Positions 15,908 through 25,276 are shown, counted from the stretch's first letter. The stretch is DNA of 42,517 nucleotides from B10-G9 sp964627755 (GCA_964627755.1 CAZVIH010000073.1:1-42517); one strand, 5' to 3'. Program-made: numbers and translations. The notes: generated by a model from the letters alone, not told the origin.

Positions 15908-16620
15908 TACCATAATCCGGGAACCAGGCGAAATTTCACTTCTTCCGCATACTCTTTATATCCGGGTAACTCTTCCTGTAAAGTACGATCCTCCAGGGCA
16001 GTGCGAATCACAGAAGCGGCTATCGCCAGCACTGCGGGAATGACCAACCACCAGGAGCTGAAGAAAACGGGCGCAGCCAGCCACGAAATTAATCCCCCGG
16101 CATAACCGGGATGGCGCACGTATTGGTAAGGACCACCTCTGACCACTGAATGTCCCCGATCGGTCTGGATCCTGACTTGCGATGAAAAGAAACGATTGGC
16201 GACCATAGCCCAGCTGCCTACCAGGCTGCCAAGCTGGATTACAACCAGGGCAGCGATCTGGATCCAGTTCGGAAGGTCAGGCGACCCATCAAAACGCTGG
16301 TCCAGCCCGGCAATGATCCAGGATATAAAGGGAATGATCAATGCTGTGAAAGGCATTAAAAATTTATCCCATTCCTTAACATCATCCCTATCTAGGGCCT
16401 GAGAGCGTTCCAGCGCCAGACCAGGGTTTTTCCAGATCATAACTGCCCGGCTGCCAAGTAAAACCAGTATACCTGTTCCAGTATAGGCCCAGGCCTCCCA
16501 CCAGTCGAAACGACCAGCAGAGAGCAGCAGCGTCCCCAACATGATCGGGAACATTATCAACAACGCAATAATCCCCTTCCAGGGGATTTGGGGAGATTCT
16601 TCTTTTTCAGGATATTCCAT
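15907..16620 (-). CDS. Isoprenylcysteine methyltransferase-like membrane protein (paralogue 2)
   Basis: About 237 residues, about five to six helices. The family signature GGPYQYVRHPGYAGG (SAM-binding G-P-Y-x-x-x-R-H-P) is followed by a C-terminal LEDRTLQEELPGYKEY and a terminal VKFRLVPGLW, both typical of the ICMT/NnrU/phospholipid methyltransferase superfamily. It is a clear tandem paralogue of the gene at 16623, which shares LLSAGR, the RHPGY site and the same tail. The ATG at 16620 has GGAG ten bases upstream; an ATG at 16629 is possible. The start is coupled to the stop of the upstream paralogue. The methyl acceptor is unknown, possibly an isoprenoid or lipid. Confidence 0.82.
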   Translation of the reverse strand: MEYPEKEESPQIPWKGIIALLIMFPIMLGTLLLSAGRFDWWEAWAYTGTGILVLLGSRAVMIWKNPGLALERSQALDRDDVKEWDKFLMPFTALIIPFISWIIAGLDQRFDGSPDLPNWIQIAALVVIQLGSLVGSWAMVANRFFSSQVRIQTDRGHSVVRGGPYQYVRHPGYAGGLISWLAAPVFFSSWWLVIPAVLAIAASVIRTALEDRTLQEELPGYKEYAEEVKFRLVPGLW

Positions 16621-16622
16621 AT

Positions 16623-17330
16623 TTACCATACTCCCGGGATTAAACGATATTTCACACACTGAGTATAATCAAGATATCCGGGCAATTCATCCTGCAGGGT
16701 TTTATCCTCCAGCGCAGTTCGAATGAAATAAAGGATCATAGATACCAATCCCGGGATCACAGCCCACCAGGACCCTAACATCAGAGGGATTCCAAGCGAG
16801 AATATCATGGCGCCAATATAACCGGGATGGCGGATAAACTTATAGGGACCCGTATCAGCCACTTTATGCCCCCTTTCCGTCTGGATCCGGACCAGAGGAG
16901 AGAAAAAAGCATTGGCGCCCATAGCCCATACCACAATCACGTGGCCAAGAACAGTTAAAAGGAAACCGATCAGCTGCCAGCTGCGATCCAGAGAGGGCTG
17001 CCAGCCCCAGCGGAGGTTCAAACCCGCAATGATCCAGCCAGCCAGGGGCAGCAGTCCAGCAGCAAGAGGCATGATCACTTTATCCCAAGATTTTACACCG
17101 ACATGAGATTTGGAGCGTTCGATCAACAAAGTGGGATCCTTTGGAATCACTTCCAGAGCGGTCGCCAGGTCAAACATCAGGAAAATGAAAACATACAGCC
17201 ATCCTGCCCACCAATTCCAGCGCCCGGCAGACAGCATCAAAACCACAGCAACGTAGGCTTTGTACAAGATACCTTTGATCGCCCAGATGGTGAGGTCTTT
17301 CCGTAAGTCATTTTTTTTAGATTCTGTCAT
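16623..17330 (-). CDS. Isoprenylcysteine methyltransferase-like membrane protein (paralogue 1)
   Basis: A 235-residue multi-pass protein with TGPYKFIRHPGYIGA (SAM-binding site) and a tail TLQDELPGYLDY and VKYRLIPGVW, nearly the same as in the gene that follows it. The two probably arose by tandem duplication, and their conserved order with an alpha/beta hydrolase suggests one pathway. The start at 17330 is an ATG without a clear Shine-Dalgarno sequence. It heads the operon 17330-15122. Confidence 0.83.
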   Translation of the reverse strand: MTESKKNDLRKDLTIWAIKGILYKAYVAVVLMLSAGRWNWWAGWLYVFIFLMFDLATALEVIPKDPTLLIERSKSHVGVKSWDKVIMPLAAGLLPLAGWIIAGLNLRWGWQPSLDRSWQLIGFLLTVLGHVIVVWAMGANAFFSPLVRIQTERGHKVADTGPYKFIRHPGYIGAMIFSLGIPLMLGSWWAVIPGLVSMILYFIRTALEDKTLQDELPGYLDYTQCVKYRLIPGVW

Positions 17331-17397
17331 CGCAGGTATCTTTCGTCTCTACACAAAAGGATATTTCTTAGAAATAACGCTCCAACATAAATGGTAA

Positions 17398-17856
17398 TTA
17401 ACCTAAAACCTTTACGATATCATTCAGATGTTCGCCTTCATGTTCCCCGATAATTTCTATTAACTCTGCAACAGTCCTTTCAGACCCCCAGGGAAGCACC
17501 ATTTCAATCCCTAAATCTGTTTCTTTTAATTTCTGGATGGTGTTTTTCAAATCTTTCCTGACATCTTTCCATTCCTGCAGGATCTGCTCCATGGACCAGG
17601 AAGCTCGATAGTCTATCGCTTCTTCATTAAAAATATCAAAATCCTGTTCATGCAAAAAATAGGGCTGATCTCCAGATTGGAAAGCCTGGATTGCTTTATG
17701 GATAACAATTTCCCAGGCAGTGATGTGAGCAATCATCTCCTTGATCGTCCATCTGGGATAGATCGTCAAACTGGTGTCTATCGCCTGAACAACTTTACCC
17801 ATTTCTGTCCTGATTTGATCAATTTCAGACAATAATGCAGAGAGGTCTTTTTCCAT
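17398..17856 (-). CDS. DinB/ClbS-like four-helix protein
   Basis: A 152-residue protein with the DinB-superfamily layout: an N-terminal helix, WTIKEMIAHITAWE with the first metal-site His, and a C-terminal GEHEGEHLNDI with two further His. Members are four-helix bundles that often bind a metal and include thiol-S-transferases and the ClbS cyclopropane hydrolases; activity cannot be assigned. AAGGAAATTGCC precedes the ATG. It stands alone, 68 bases after the start of the methyltransferase operon on the same strand. Confidence 0.75.
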   Translation of the reverse strand: MEKDLSALLSEIDQIRTEMGKVVQAIDTSLTIYPRWTIKEMIAHITAWEIVIHKAIQAFQSGDQPYFLHEQDFDIFNEEAIDYRASWSMEQILQEWKDVRKDLKNTIQKLKETDLGIEMVLPWGSERTVAELIEIIGEHEGEHLNDIVKVLG

Positions 17857-17959
17857 GGCAATTTCCTTTATTAAGGTAAACCAGGATATTATTTTCAGGA
17901 TGGGATCATTGGATCTTGCAAAAACTCAATCAGATTTTGTTAAACAGTTACATAAATAT

Positions 17960-18385
17960 TTACTGTCCCTCAGAGGTATATTCCATCAGGTTGATGATCA
18001 ACGTGATAATTAACAGAGCCAGCGTCAACGGTCCAAACACCCATTTTTCAATCTGACTGGTAGATAAAAAAATTACTACCGTGTTAAAGACCAGATATGC
18101 TGTCACAAACCAGGACATGAGATTAATCAACGCTGAAGGAGGTGAATTGCCCATAATACCTGACCGGCGGGCTATCATATAGGCAAAATAACATAAAAGT
18201 ATGATTGCGATCAGGCCGGACAATCGCAAGGTCAATGTCAGTTCAGTATGCCGCCCTCCCCAGGCCATAGAAATAGGCAGGATGCCAGCAGCCAGCAGTA
18301 GTTGAAGGACCATGACAATTCCAAATAAAACCATTGCGGAGTAGCCCAAATAGTGAATCCGGGTGAGTTTTCCAGATCTTTGCAT
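17960..18385 (-). CDS. Small four-helix membrane protein of unknown function
   Basis: A 141-residue protein with four hydrophobic segments (about 14-36, 52-70, 86-106, 116-133). A MAWGGRHT loop follows the first helix. I do not recognise a named family. The ATG at 18385 has AGGAA eight bases upstream. It is preceded by a 354-base gap and stands alone. Confidence 0.7.
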   Translation of the reverse strand: MQRSGKLTRIHYLGYSAMVLFGIVMVLQLLLAAGILPISMAWGGRHTELTLTLRLSGLIAIILLCYFAYMIARRSGIMGNSPPSALINLMSWFVTAYLVFNTVVIFLSTSQIEKWVFGPLTLALLIITLIINLMEYTSEGQ

Positions 18386-18739
18386 AGAAATATTCCTGTA
18401 TTATTAATTCTGCCACAATCTAATTAAATTCAATTAACATTTCCAATCCCGATTGGGTCTTGAATGGCAAATTGATTAAGCTGCCACAAACCAACCTATC
18501 TAAAAGTATAAACGAAATCAGATGAATATTCTCCAAACTTAACAGCAAACAATCTCTCAGCCTTAGGCCACACAGGCATCGAGTCATTACACGCTGCCCA
18601 TTCCTGATTTCAATTACAGATAGCGGTCTTCCTCAGAATTAAGGAAATTGGAGAAGGACCAAATGCAGCCCTCCGTATCAATCCAGACCATAAGCTCATT
18701 TGCATCCACTAAAATCAGATATCTTCACAGATATTCTAA
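18386..18739. other. Intergenic gap, no supported gene
   Basis: The gap has a small dyad CCAATC/GATTGG at 18443-18456 near the start of the membrane protein. A 31-codon minus-strand frame (18709 to 18614, GTG start) reads like protein but has no ribosome binding site; it may be a gene remnant. No RNA gene was recognised. Confidence 0.4.
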
Positions 18740-19564
18740 TTAATCAAAAACTCTCCTAAACCAATCTGCGGTTTCTTCAGCCATTTTTAATGTCAGTTCA
18801 TGGCCAATACCAGCATATACGCTTAACCTGAGATGGTCAGTATTATCTTGATATTTATGTTTAATCCTGCCAAAAAGGTCCAGGCAGCTCAGTTTTGGTC
18901 CACGATCCAACTCACCGCATATCATCAACAGGGGAGGGATCGGATCCTCCAGAAGATATGTAATCGGATCCATCTCCCGAATATAGTCAGTCCTTAATTG
19001 AGTACCGCTGTGGTTTTTTCTGATATTTTCTGACCACTCAGGGTAGGTTGAGGACTCCAGAACAACATCTTTCCAGCGCTTCTCAAAATCAGGCGTTGCG
19101 CCGATAGCCGCCGCTGCTTTGATGTCTGGGTTAACAACCATGTTAAAGAATGTTGCCCACCCTCCCATAGAATAACCTGCCAACCCGATCCTCTTCGGAT
19201 CAACACGCGGATCATTCTGATAATGTTCTATTAAGGTCTGAAGGTCCAATTCAGTCTGACGGATCATTCTTAACATCGTGATAAAACCATCCAACCAGGT
19301 TTCTTCCGGGTAGATGGATTCAAAGTCCCCTCCCACTGCAGAATCGAACTTATGGTCATTTCGCTCGCCCCGAAGGATAGTATCCAGGCTGACAAAAATA
19401 AAACCTTTACGAGCCATCTCATATCCTGGCGGAATGCCCTGACGTTTATCGGATGCAACGCCATGCACAAAAAAAACCAGCGGTGATGGCTCGGAAATCT
19501 CGGGGGAGATTTCAAGAATTGATATTTGATCGACCCATTTTGATTGAATAAAGATCATTTCCAT
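18740..19564 (-). CDS. Alpha/beta hydrolase (dienelactone hydrolase/acyl-peptidase-like esterase)
   Basis: A 274-residue cytoplasmic serine hydrolase. It has VFFVHGVASDK (oxyanion loop), nucleophile elbow GLAGYSMGGWA, acid in CGELDRG and catalytic His in GIGHELTLK. The pattern DPRVDPKRIGLAGYSMGG is typical of the prolyl-oligopeptidase-like and dienelactone hydrolase branch. GAGGAG lies four bases before the ATG. It follows the truncated Ig-like protein gene by 24 bases on the same strand. The substrate is unknown. Confidence 0.85.
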   Translation of the reverse strand: MEMIFIQSKWVDQISILEISPEISEPSPLVFFVHGVASDKRQGIPPGYEMARKGFIFVSLDTILRGERNDHKFDSAVGGDFESIYPEETWLDGFITMLRMIRQTELDLQTLIEHYQNDPRVDPKRIGLAGYSMGGWATFFNMVVNPDIKAAAAIGATPDFEKRWKDVVLESSTYPEWSENIRKNHSGTQLRTDYIREMDPITYLLEDPIPPLLMICGELDRGPKLSCLDLFGRIKHKYQDNTDHLRLSVYAGIGHELTLKMAEETADWFRRVFD

Positions 19565-19588
19565 CGCTCTCCTCTTTTATGGAATATT

Positions 19589-19978
19589 TCATCTACCCGG
19601 GCAGGAATCGCTTATCAATTTATAACCGGCATGCCAGGTGCAGGTCCCGGTATTGATTAAGGTGATCATGGCCTGGGTGGCATCTCCCGCTTCGAATTCC
19701 TGCCCCTCACTGAAGTTTGTGCTGCCTGCAAAGGATTCGGTGCAGCTGGATTGATTTTCGGAAGGATCTGAATTTTCCTGGCCGGAGTCATCGCTTGAGG
19801 AATCCCCCTGGTCTGCTCCATTCTGGGAAGCATGATTCTCCTGGAAGGTAATTTCCTGGGATGCAGGTTGATCCGCTTCCTGCCCCAGGATTCCCTGCAG
19901 ATCGTTGAATGAAGAGGCTATCTGCAGGGAGGTCAATAAGATAAAAACACATATCAGGTGGATCGCTTTTTTATTCAT
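19589..19978 (-). CDS. Secreted protein with a truncated NBR1-type Ig-like domain
   Basis: The 129-residue protein starts MNKKAIHLICVFILL with a signal peptide. A low-complexity Asp/Ser/Glu/Gln-rich stretch follows (about 40-80). The C-terminus FSEGQEFEAG...INTGTCTWHAGYKL matches the first half of the NBR1 central Ig-like domain common in Anaerolineae surface proteins, then stops after SDSCPGR. Only about 45 of some 100 domain residues remain, and no other frame restores the rest before the next gene, so it is truncated. The ATG at 19978 has GGAG six bases upstream. A longer frame to 20293 overlaps the esterase gene and lacks support. Confidence 0.65.
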   Translation of the reverse strand: MNKKAIHLICVFILLTSLQIASSFNDLQGILGQEADQPASQEITFQENHASQNGADQGDSSSDDSGQENSDPSENQSSCTESFAGSTNFSEGQEFEAGDATQAMITLINTGTCTWHAGYKLISDSCPGR

Positions 19979-20072
19979 GATCTGCTCCTTGACCCAAAAT
20001 AATGGATTACTGACTGGAACATACAAAATCCATATGTTACGGTGGTCAATAGAGTGTAAAAGGTTTTCCCCC

Positions 20073-21095
20073 TCAGGGTTGGAGATGAAGAGGGTCATTA
20101 AAAAAGTCCCAGGCCAGTTGGACCCCTTCCACTTCGCGGCAAACAGGACCGAATAAGCGGCGGGTGATCCGATTATCAAGGCCGGCATGATCGATCGAAG
20201 GCATGGTATGTCCCCCACCAAGGATCGCGTAAAATAAAACCGCTGCCCCGTCCTCTGCCGCAGGATAATAATCCATCCGGACCTGGCAATCATCGTCGGG
20301 ATTGATTTCTGGCAAAAAACGACTGATCAGCTGGTTTGGATCTGCTCGATTGGCAGAAACCCACCAATCCACTGTTTCTTTCGCCGAGATGACCGCTCCC
20401 CGATCTTTACCGACCACCCCCCCATCCCAGGGCACAAGTGGATCAGCGGATCCATTGGCTATCATCAGAGGTGTGGCTTCTTTTGGAAGAGGCAATCCGC
20501 CCTCCAGGTCCGGCAGATTGGCAATAAAAGCTGCCCCTGCCCCAAATCGTTCCGGGGCTTCGATCAATAAACGGTAGGTCATAAGTCCGCCATTGGATGC
20601 ACCGGTAACAAAGGTCCGGTCCTGATCGATCGACAGTTCGGCTGTTACCTGATCCAGCAAAGCCAGGATGAAACCCACATCATCTACGGTAGATTGGCCC
20701 CCTGCCTGATCGGGCCGGAGGTCATTCCAATTCTGGTCATTACCAAATGTATCCCCTGTTTTAGGGTTAACGCCATTGGGCACCAGGAGGATCACACCAT
20801 CCTGTTCTGCAATCGACAGCCAGGTTTTTGTGCCATCTATCAGGGGCGAAAAAAGCGAACGCATGCTTAATGTTCCCCCATGCAAATACAAAACCAGGGC
20901 AGGGTTATCCGGGAGAGGATCCGGGGTGTAGATCCTGTACCAGCGGGTCAAACCATTCACTTCCAGGGAAGATTCCTGCCAGCCACTTGGTATATTTTCT
21001 GGTTTTGTCCAGCTATTCCTCGTGACACAGCCAGAAAGAATGCTGGCCAACATCAATACCGAAACCAATTTTCTTAATATGATATTCTTATTCAT
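20073..21095 (-). CDS. Secreted lipoprotein esterase (PHB depolymerase/LpqC-like family)
   Basis: A 340-residue alpha/beta hydrolase exported as a lipoprotein: MNKNIILRKLVSVLML then LASILSGC with the lipid-modified cysteine at 23. Hallmarks are VLYLHGG (oxyanion), the nucleophile elbow TGASNGGLMTY, NGSADPLVPWDGG (acid) and GGGHTMPS (His). This fits the polyhydroxybutyrate depolymerase/feruloyl esterase group. Other esters are possible. The ATG at 21095 is preferred because GAGGAG stands seven bases upstream; the 21110 start lacks this. Confidence 0.87.
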   Translation of the reverse strand: MNKNIILRKLVSVLMLASILSGCVTRNSWTKPENIPSGWQESSLEVNGLTRWYRIYTPDPLPDNPALVLYLHGGTLSMRSLFSPLIDGTKTWLSIAEQDGVILLVPNGVNPKTGDTFGNDQNWNDLRPDQAGGQSTVDDVGFILALLDQVTAELSIDQDRTFVTGASNGGLMTYRLLIEAPERFGAGAAFIANLPDLEGGLPLPKEATPLMIANGSADPLVPWDGGVVGKDRGAVISAKETVDWWVSANRADPNQLISRFLPEINPDDDCQVRMDYYPAAEDGAAVLFYAILGGGHTMPSIDHAGLDNRITRRLFGPVCREVEGVQLAWDFFNDPLHLQP

Positions 21096-21150
21096 CCACA
21101 GACTCCTCATAAAACTTATACCATTATTGAGGTGCTTAAGTTGCAGAATG

Positions 21151-21182
21151 AAAATAGCCAGCCCGGGATATGAGCTGGCTAT
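21151..21182 (-). terminator. Intrinsic terminator after the modular lipoprotein gene
   Basis: On the minus strand ATAGCCAGC pairs with GCTGGCTAT (plus 21155-21162 region and 21174-21182), followed by TTTTCATT. It lies 24 bases past the stop at 21207. Confidence 0.7.
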
Positions 21183-21206
21183 CTTTTGATGTAATTTTCT
21201 TGCAGA

Positions 21207-23012
21207 TCAGGGTGATGGGGTTGGACAAACACAAGTTCCTGGAAAACTATTTGGATTGAAAAATCCTCCCGCTATTTTACACTGTTCAGCAGGCAGAGAG
21301 CTTTGGCAAACCAAACCGCCTCCAGACTCGCCTCCAGACTCGCCTCCAGACTGATGTTCCTCGGGAGGATCGGGCGGGAAATTGACTAGCATTTCGCGTA
21401 GATCGATGGATTCTTCGGGAGAAAATGCACCGACCGGGATCCAGCAGGTAACCTGGGGATCAGCTGGCTTCATTCCAGTCTCATCGGGCACATAAACTTC
21501 CACATACGAAGTGTCGGAATTACGATTTACTGCCTGAATCCAATCCCCAGTTTTAAAGAGATGGATCCCAAAACTCCAATCGGGGCCTATCTTACAGAAA
21601 ATATTTTGATTCGCCTTGCCGATCGGTGAAGGGAAACATGTTCCTTGCTCATTGACATAAAAACTGTGCACATTTGAATACGGTCCGGTATTACCATTCT
21701 GGACAGCGGCAACCTTCAGGTAATACATTGTGCAATCTGAGAGAGGAATTGAAGGGCCAACGACGGTCGTGGGAAACGCAATAGAACCCAGCAGGGTAAC
21801 TCCCTGGAAATTTTGATCTGTTTGTAGATCGATAAAGTAATGATCTGGGATACAACCCGTGATTCCTGGTATGTAGTGAAGCGTAGGTGTCAAAGTATCT
21901 ACAAAATCTCCATTCTTGGGGTAGATTATCACAGGCGCTGTTAGCTGGGACTGGGAGGTACACTCCGGTTCAGTGAAAAAGGAGGCGTAATTACTGGTCC
22001 CGCTCACCGCGCCTTGATAGGTTGAAAAAACATGCCACCAGTACTGGGTAGCTGGCTGAAGTGTAGGCGGTAAATAAGCAGTGATTGCTCCATTGAGTAC
22101 TTCACCATTCAAAGCATCGTCTGTGAAGTTAAGATCATCATCTAACTCGACCAAGTAACCATCGGGTGTACAAGGACCTGAGTTTTCCCAGTCTAAAACT
22201 GTGTTTACAGGGACAATATCAAGGTTCCCTGCCGATAGCGGTTCCGGGTAAACAAGTTCTGGGACTGGAAGCGAAGCCGGATCACATTCACAGGCACCCA
22301 TGGTATCAATATAGAATTTATAGATCTCGCTGGGAGGACCTGCTGCTCCATTCACATAAGGAGTGACCTGGTAATAATAGACTGTGCAATCATCGAGGGG
22401 AACACCAAAAAAGATCTCGTCTGACCAGTTATTTGGGTTGAAAGATTCAATGGCAAAATTACTCATTCCGGGGTCTTCAGAGACTCGAAAGTGAAACCCG
22501 TCCGGGAAACAAGTAGGATCAGGATAATTCCAATCGAATTCCGGATTTAATGTAGTAACCACAGAACCGTCTGCTGGGAATAAAAGTTTTGGGGCAACTA
22601 ATGCTCCATAACTACAGACGGGTTCTGTGTAGAAATAAGATTGGATTGATGTTGGACCAACTGTAGCACCGACATAAGACGTTACTTGCCAATAGTATTT
22701 TGTGGCTGGCTGTAAAGATGAACCAGGGTTCAATGTGGTATCTGGCGATGTGAGAGTAGTATTTAAATTTGTATTCACAAAATCTGGTTCATCAGATAAT
22801 TCGATAATGTATCCTTCAGGTTCACAAGTAGTGAAGGGGAATTCCCAGGATAAAGTATCTGAACCAATTGAAAACACTTCCCCGAAACCTGGCGATAATA
22901 AATTAGGCAACGGCAGACCAACAGGATTACAGGTCGGCAGGGTATCACACCCACTCAAACCCAGTATCAGGATGAGAAATAATATGACTCCAAAGCTAGC
23001 TTTTCTGGTCAT
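21207..23012 (-). CDS. Modular Cys-rich lipoprotein with fibronectin-like repeats and an SH3-like tail (paralogue A)
   Basis: A 601-residue lipoprotein (LGLSGC, Cys22). It has about four to five beta-sandwich modules of 80-100 residues, each with the frame LSPGFGEVF...LSWEF...PEGYIIEL...ATKYYWQVTSYVG...GPTS, ending in a Cys-bearing link such as FYTEPVC. They look like fibronectin-III relatives. Residues about 500-540 form an SH3-like domain (IFCKIGPDW...CWIPVGA). A GGES repeat stretch precedes a Cys-rich end. GGAGG lies five bases before the ATG at 23012; GTG 23024 is an alternative. A close paralogue lies immediately upstream, so a tandem duplication is likely. A surface binding role is an inference. 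Confidence 0.8.
   Translation of the reverse strand: MTRKASFGVILFLILILGLSGCDTLPTCNPVGLPLPNLLSPGFGEVFSIGSDTLSWEFPFTTCEPEGYIIELSDEPDFVNTNLNTTLTSPDTTLNPGSSLQPATKYYWQVTSYVGATVGPTSIQSYFYTEPVCSYGALVAPKLLFPADGSVVTTLNPEFDWNYPDPTCFPDGFHFRVSEDPGMSNFAIESFNPNNWSDEIFFGVPLDDCTVYYYQVTPYVNGAAGPPSEIYKFYIDTMGACECDPASLPVPELVYPEPLSAGNLDIVPVNTVLDWENSGPCTPDGYLVELDDDLNFTDDALNGEVLNGAITAYLPPTLQPATQYWWHVFSTYQGAVSGTSNYASFFTEPECTSQSQLTAPVIIYPKNGDFVDTLTPTLHYIPGITGCIPDHYFIDLQTDQNFQGVTLLGSIAFPTTVVGPSIPLSDCTMYYLKVAAVQNGNTGPYSNVHSFYVNEQGTCFPSPIGKANQNIFCKIGPDWSFGIHLFKTGDWIQAVNRNSDTSYVEVYVPDETGMKPADPQVTCWIPVGAFSPEESIDLREMLVNFPPDPPEEHQSGGESGGESGGGLVCQSSLPAEQCKIAGGFFNPNSFPGTCVCPTPSP
21317..21352. repeat. Three perfect 12-bp tandem units inside the lipoprotein gene
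   Basis: The unit CGCCTCCAGACT occurs three times in a row and encodes the Ser-Gly-Gly-Glu linker in frame. The unit is a multiple of three, so copy-number changes would lengthen the linker without a frameshift. Confidence 0.85.
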
Positions 23013-23130
23013 TTGCTCCTCCACAAATCTAATTTTCGGTTGGATGGATTGATCAGGAAAGCAATAATGGACAGCTCAACGGATAAAAGCGGACTTTTTT
23101 AAGCATAATTGAATTCAGAATCTTTTTCCA

Positions 23131-23160
23131 ATATAAGCCAGCCATACGGCTGGCTTATAT
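23131..23160. terminator. Perfect 13-bp hairpin after the second modular lipoprotein gene
   Basis: ATATAAGCCAGCC (23131-23143) pairs with GGCTGGCTTATAT (23148-23160) around ATAC. It lies 27 bases past the stop of the gene ending at 23187. There is no real T run on the minus strand, so it may be a mRNA-stabilising or Rho-associated end rather than a classical terminator. Confidence 0.6.
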
Positions 23161-23186
23161 GATCCCAGGATCTTCAAATCAATCAC

Positions 23187-25276
23187 TTAGGGGCAGTTGC
23201 ATTCACTTGCCTTTCTATCATATTTCCCACCGAAAGCCACGCATTCCTCATAACTCGAGCTAGCACTACAAATCCGCTCTGGTTCAGGTTCAGGTTCAGG
23301 TTCTTCTTCAGGAAGATCCGGAGGAATCACTACCGGCAGATCCTCAAAGTCAAACTCAACTCCTTCCGGTGTCTCGGGCCAACCCGGCTCAACTTTTCCA
23401 ATATAACCCCAGCATTTGATCTCATGCACGAAGGGCTGTTTTGTCTCCTGGTCCAGCATGGTGAACAGCAGGTAGGTCGTTTGTGGGTTGCGGGCGATTG
23501 CCAAGACCCGATGACCAATCTCAACGGTCCACAGGTTTTCGAACAGATCAAAGGTTCCTGCTTTACAGAAAAAATTACCCACGGCAGTCCCCGGCACACC
23601 AGGCGGCAGGCAGGTCCCATGCGTATCCACAAAGAATGAGCCGTGATCGGATTCGGGTCCATAACCCCCATCCTGGACAGCTGTCACAGACCAATAATAC
23701 TCCTGGCAGTTGGTCAACGGCTTGGTCAGTACGGTTGTCGCTGGGGAGCTGTATTCCGCCAGTTGATTGGGATCGCTGAAATCTGCCATTTCGTGCAAAT
23801 GCAGCAGATACCCGTCCGGGATGCAGCCCGGGGAACCAGGCGTGAATTGAAGGGCAGCATAATTCTCGGTCACAACTGAACCATCTGCCGGAGACAGCCT
23901 GACAGGAGCCACAACATCTGCCAGAGAGGTACACTCAGGACCGGTGAAGAAACTATTTTGTCCAGAATAATCCCCGATGACCGGGCTGCCCCCATCATCC
24001 ATATAATAGGCAGCTTTCCAGCGGTACTGCGTGGCGGGTTCCAGGGCAGGTGGATCATATCCGGTTACAAAATCGCCGGGGAAGGTAAATTCATCCAGAT
24101 CTGAAAAGTCATGAGCTGTGGCAATTTGAACCGCTGCTCCATCCGGGAAACATCCCCCGGGATTGAACCAGCTGAGATGTGCGTTTGTGTCGGGCAGAAT
24201 TGAATAGTTGGCCGGTCCTGTTTGAACCGGTATCGTGGTGGCACCGGGAGAACAATCACATGTCCCTGCCGTGTCTACAATAAATCGGTTCACAGGAGAT
24301 GCTGGACCTTCAATTCCCCCGGAAATTGCCGAAATCTGCCAATAATACTCCCCGCAATCAGTTAAAGGAGCCCAAGATATCATTGCCCGGGCGGCAATTG
24401 TGGGGCTGTAGGCATCAAAAATGATCGAGCTCATATCGGGTTTATCTGAGACCAAAATACGGTCTCCTTCCGGAGTGCAGCTTGGATCAGGGTAAGACCA
24501 GGTGAAGATCGGAAGTGAGTCAGCAACTATACCATTATTAACTGGTGTCCCAGGTATTGGGGCGAGCAGAGAAGACGGAGTACAAGCAGGGGCCGTCCAG
24601 AACATCTTCTGCATTGAGGCTGGCCCGTAAGCTCCATCTGCATAAGCAGAGATTCGCCACCAGAACTGGGTTGCTGCTGGAGGAGGTGCTCCAAAACCCC
24701 AGCTGGTACCGGGAGTACCTGTTGCGCCGTTATAGGTAGTATCCGTAAAACTGGGTGCTCCCATTGATACTTCTACCTTGTAGCTCTCCGGGATGCAGGT
24801 ATTCAGGGGCCAGGACCACTCCAGGGAATCATAATTATTATCATAGATCGCCCCAAAATCCGGGAAAGCCAGGTTCGGTGCTACCAAATCACCTGCACCG
24901 CAGATAGGCCCCGTAAAAAAGAGCGCAGTTCTGTGGATTGAGGACCATATACACCTTCATCCTTTGCTCTCACTGCCCAGAAATATTCTTCAGCGTCATC
25001 CAGGACTGGCGCAGTCCAGGTGGTTGTATTGCCAGCTACGATCCCTGTATGCTCTATCACAGAAAAGTTTGAATCTTTGGAGAGATAGATCTCAAAGTTA
25101 TCCGGAGTGCAGGAATCGGTGTAGTTCCAGTTCAGAACCGCTGCGTTGGGATCCAGGATTTCCCGCCAATCCGGTGAAACCAAACCAGGCGCAACCATAT
25201 CACAAGGACTGCAGGCGCTTAAACCAAAAAGAGCCAAAGCCATCAATACCAGTGCAAAGATGAGTCGTTTTGACAT
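23187..25276 (-). CDS. Modular Cys-rich lipoprotein with fibronectin-like repeats (paralogue B), split by a frameshift
   Basis: This is the paralogue of the 21207 gene. The first frame (25276 to 24881) has a lipobox LFGLSAC (Cys22) and one module, then reads out of frame after TELRSF. Adding one T to the T6 run at 24915-24920 gives TELRSFFTGPICGAGDLVAPNLAF, which continues directly in the frame 24887-23187 and yields one 696-residue protein. It has repeated modules ending in FWTAPAC-, FFTGPEC- and FIVDTAGTC-type links, an SH3-like region (NFFCKAGTF...KCWGYIG), and a Glu-Pro-rich linker to a Cys-rich tail. GGAGG lies five bases before the ATG at 25276. The split may be a homopolymer sequencing error. 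Confidence 0.83.

Noticed and set aside
18614..18709. 31-codon minus-strand frame with protein-like composition
   Set aside because: No ribosome binding site, very short, no recognised family; at most a gene remnant.
19979..20293. Extended N-terminus of the Ig-like protein
   Set aside because: It overlaps the esterase gene, and the internal ATG at 19978 has both a ribosome binding site and a signal peptide.
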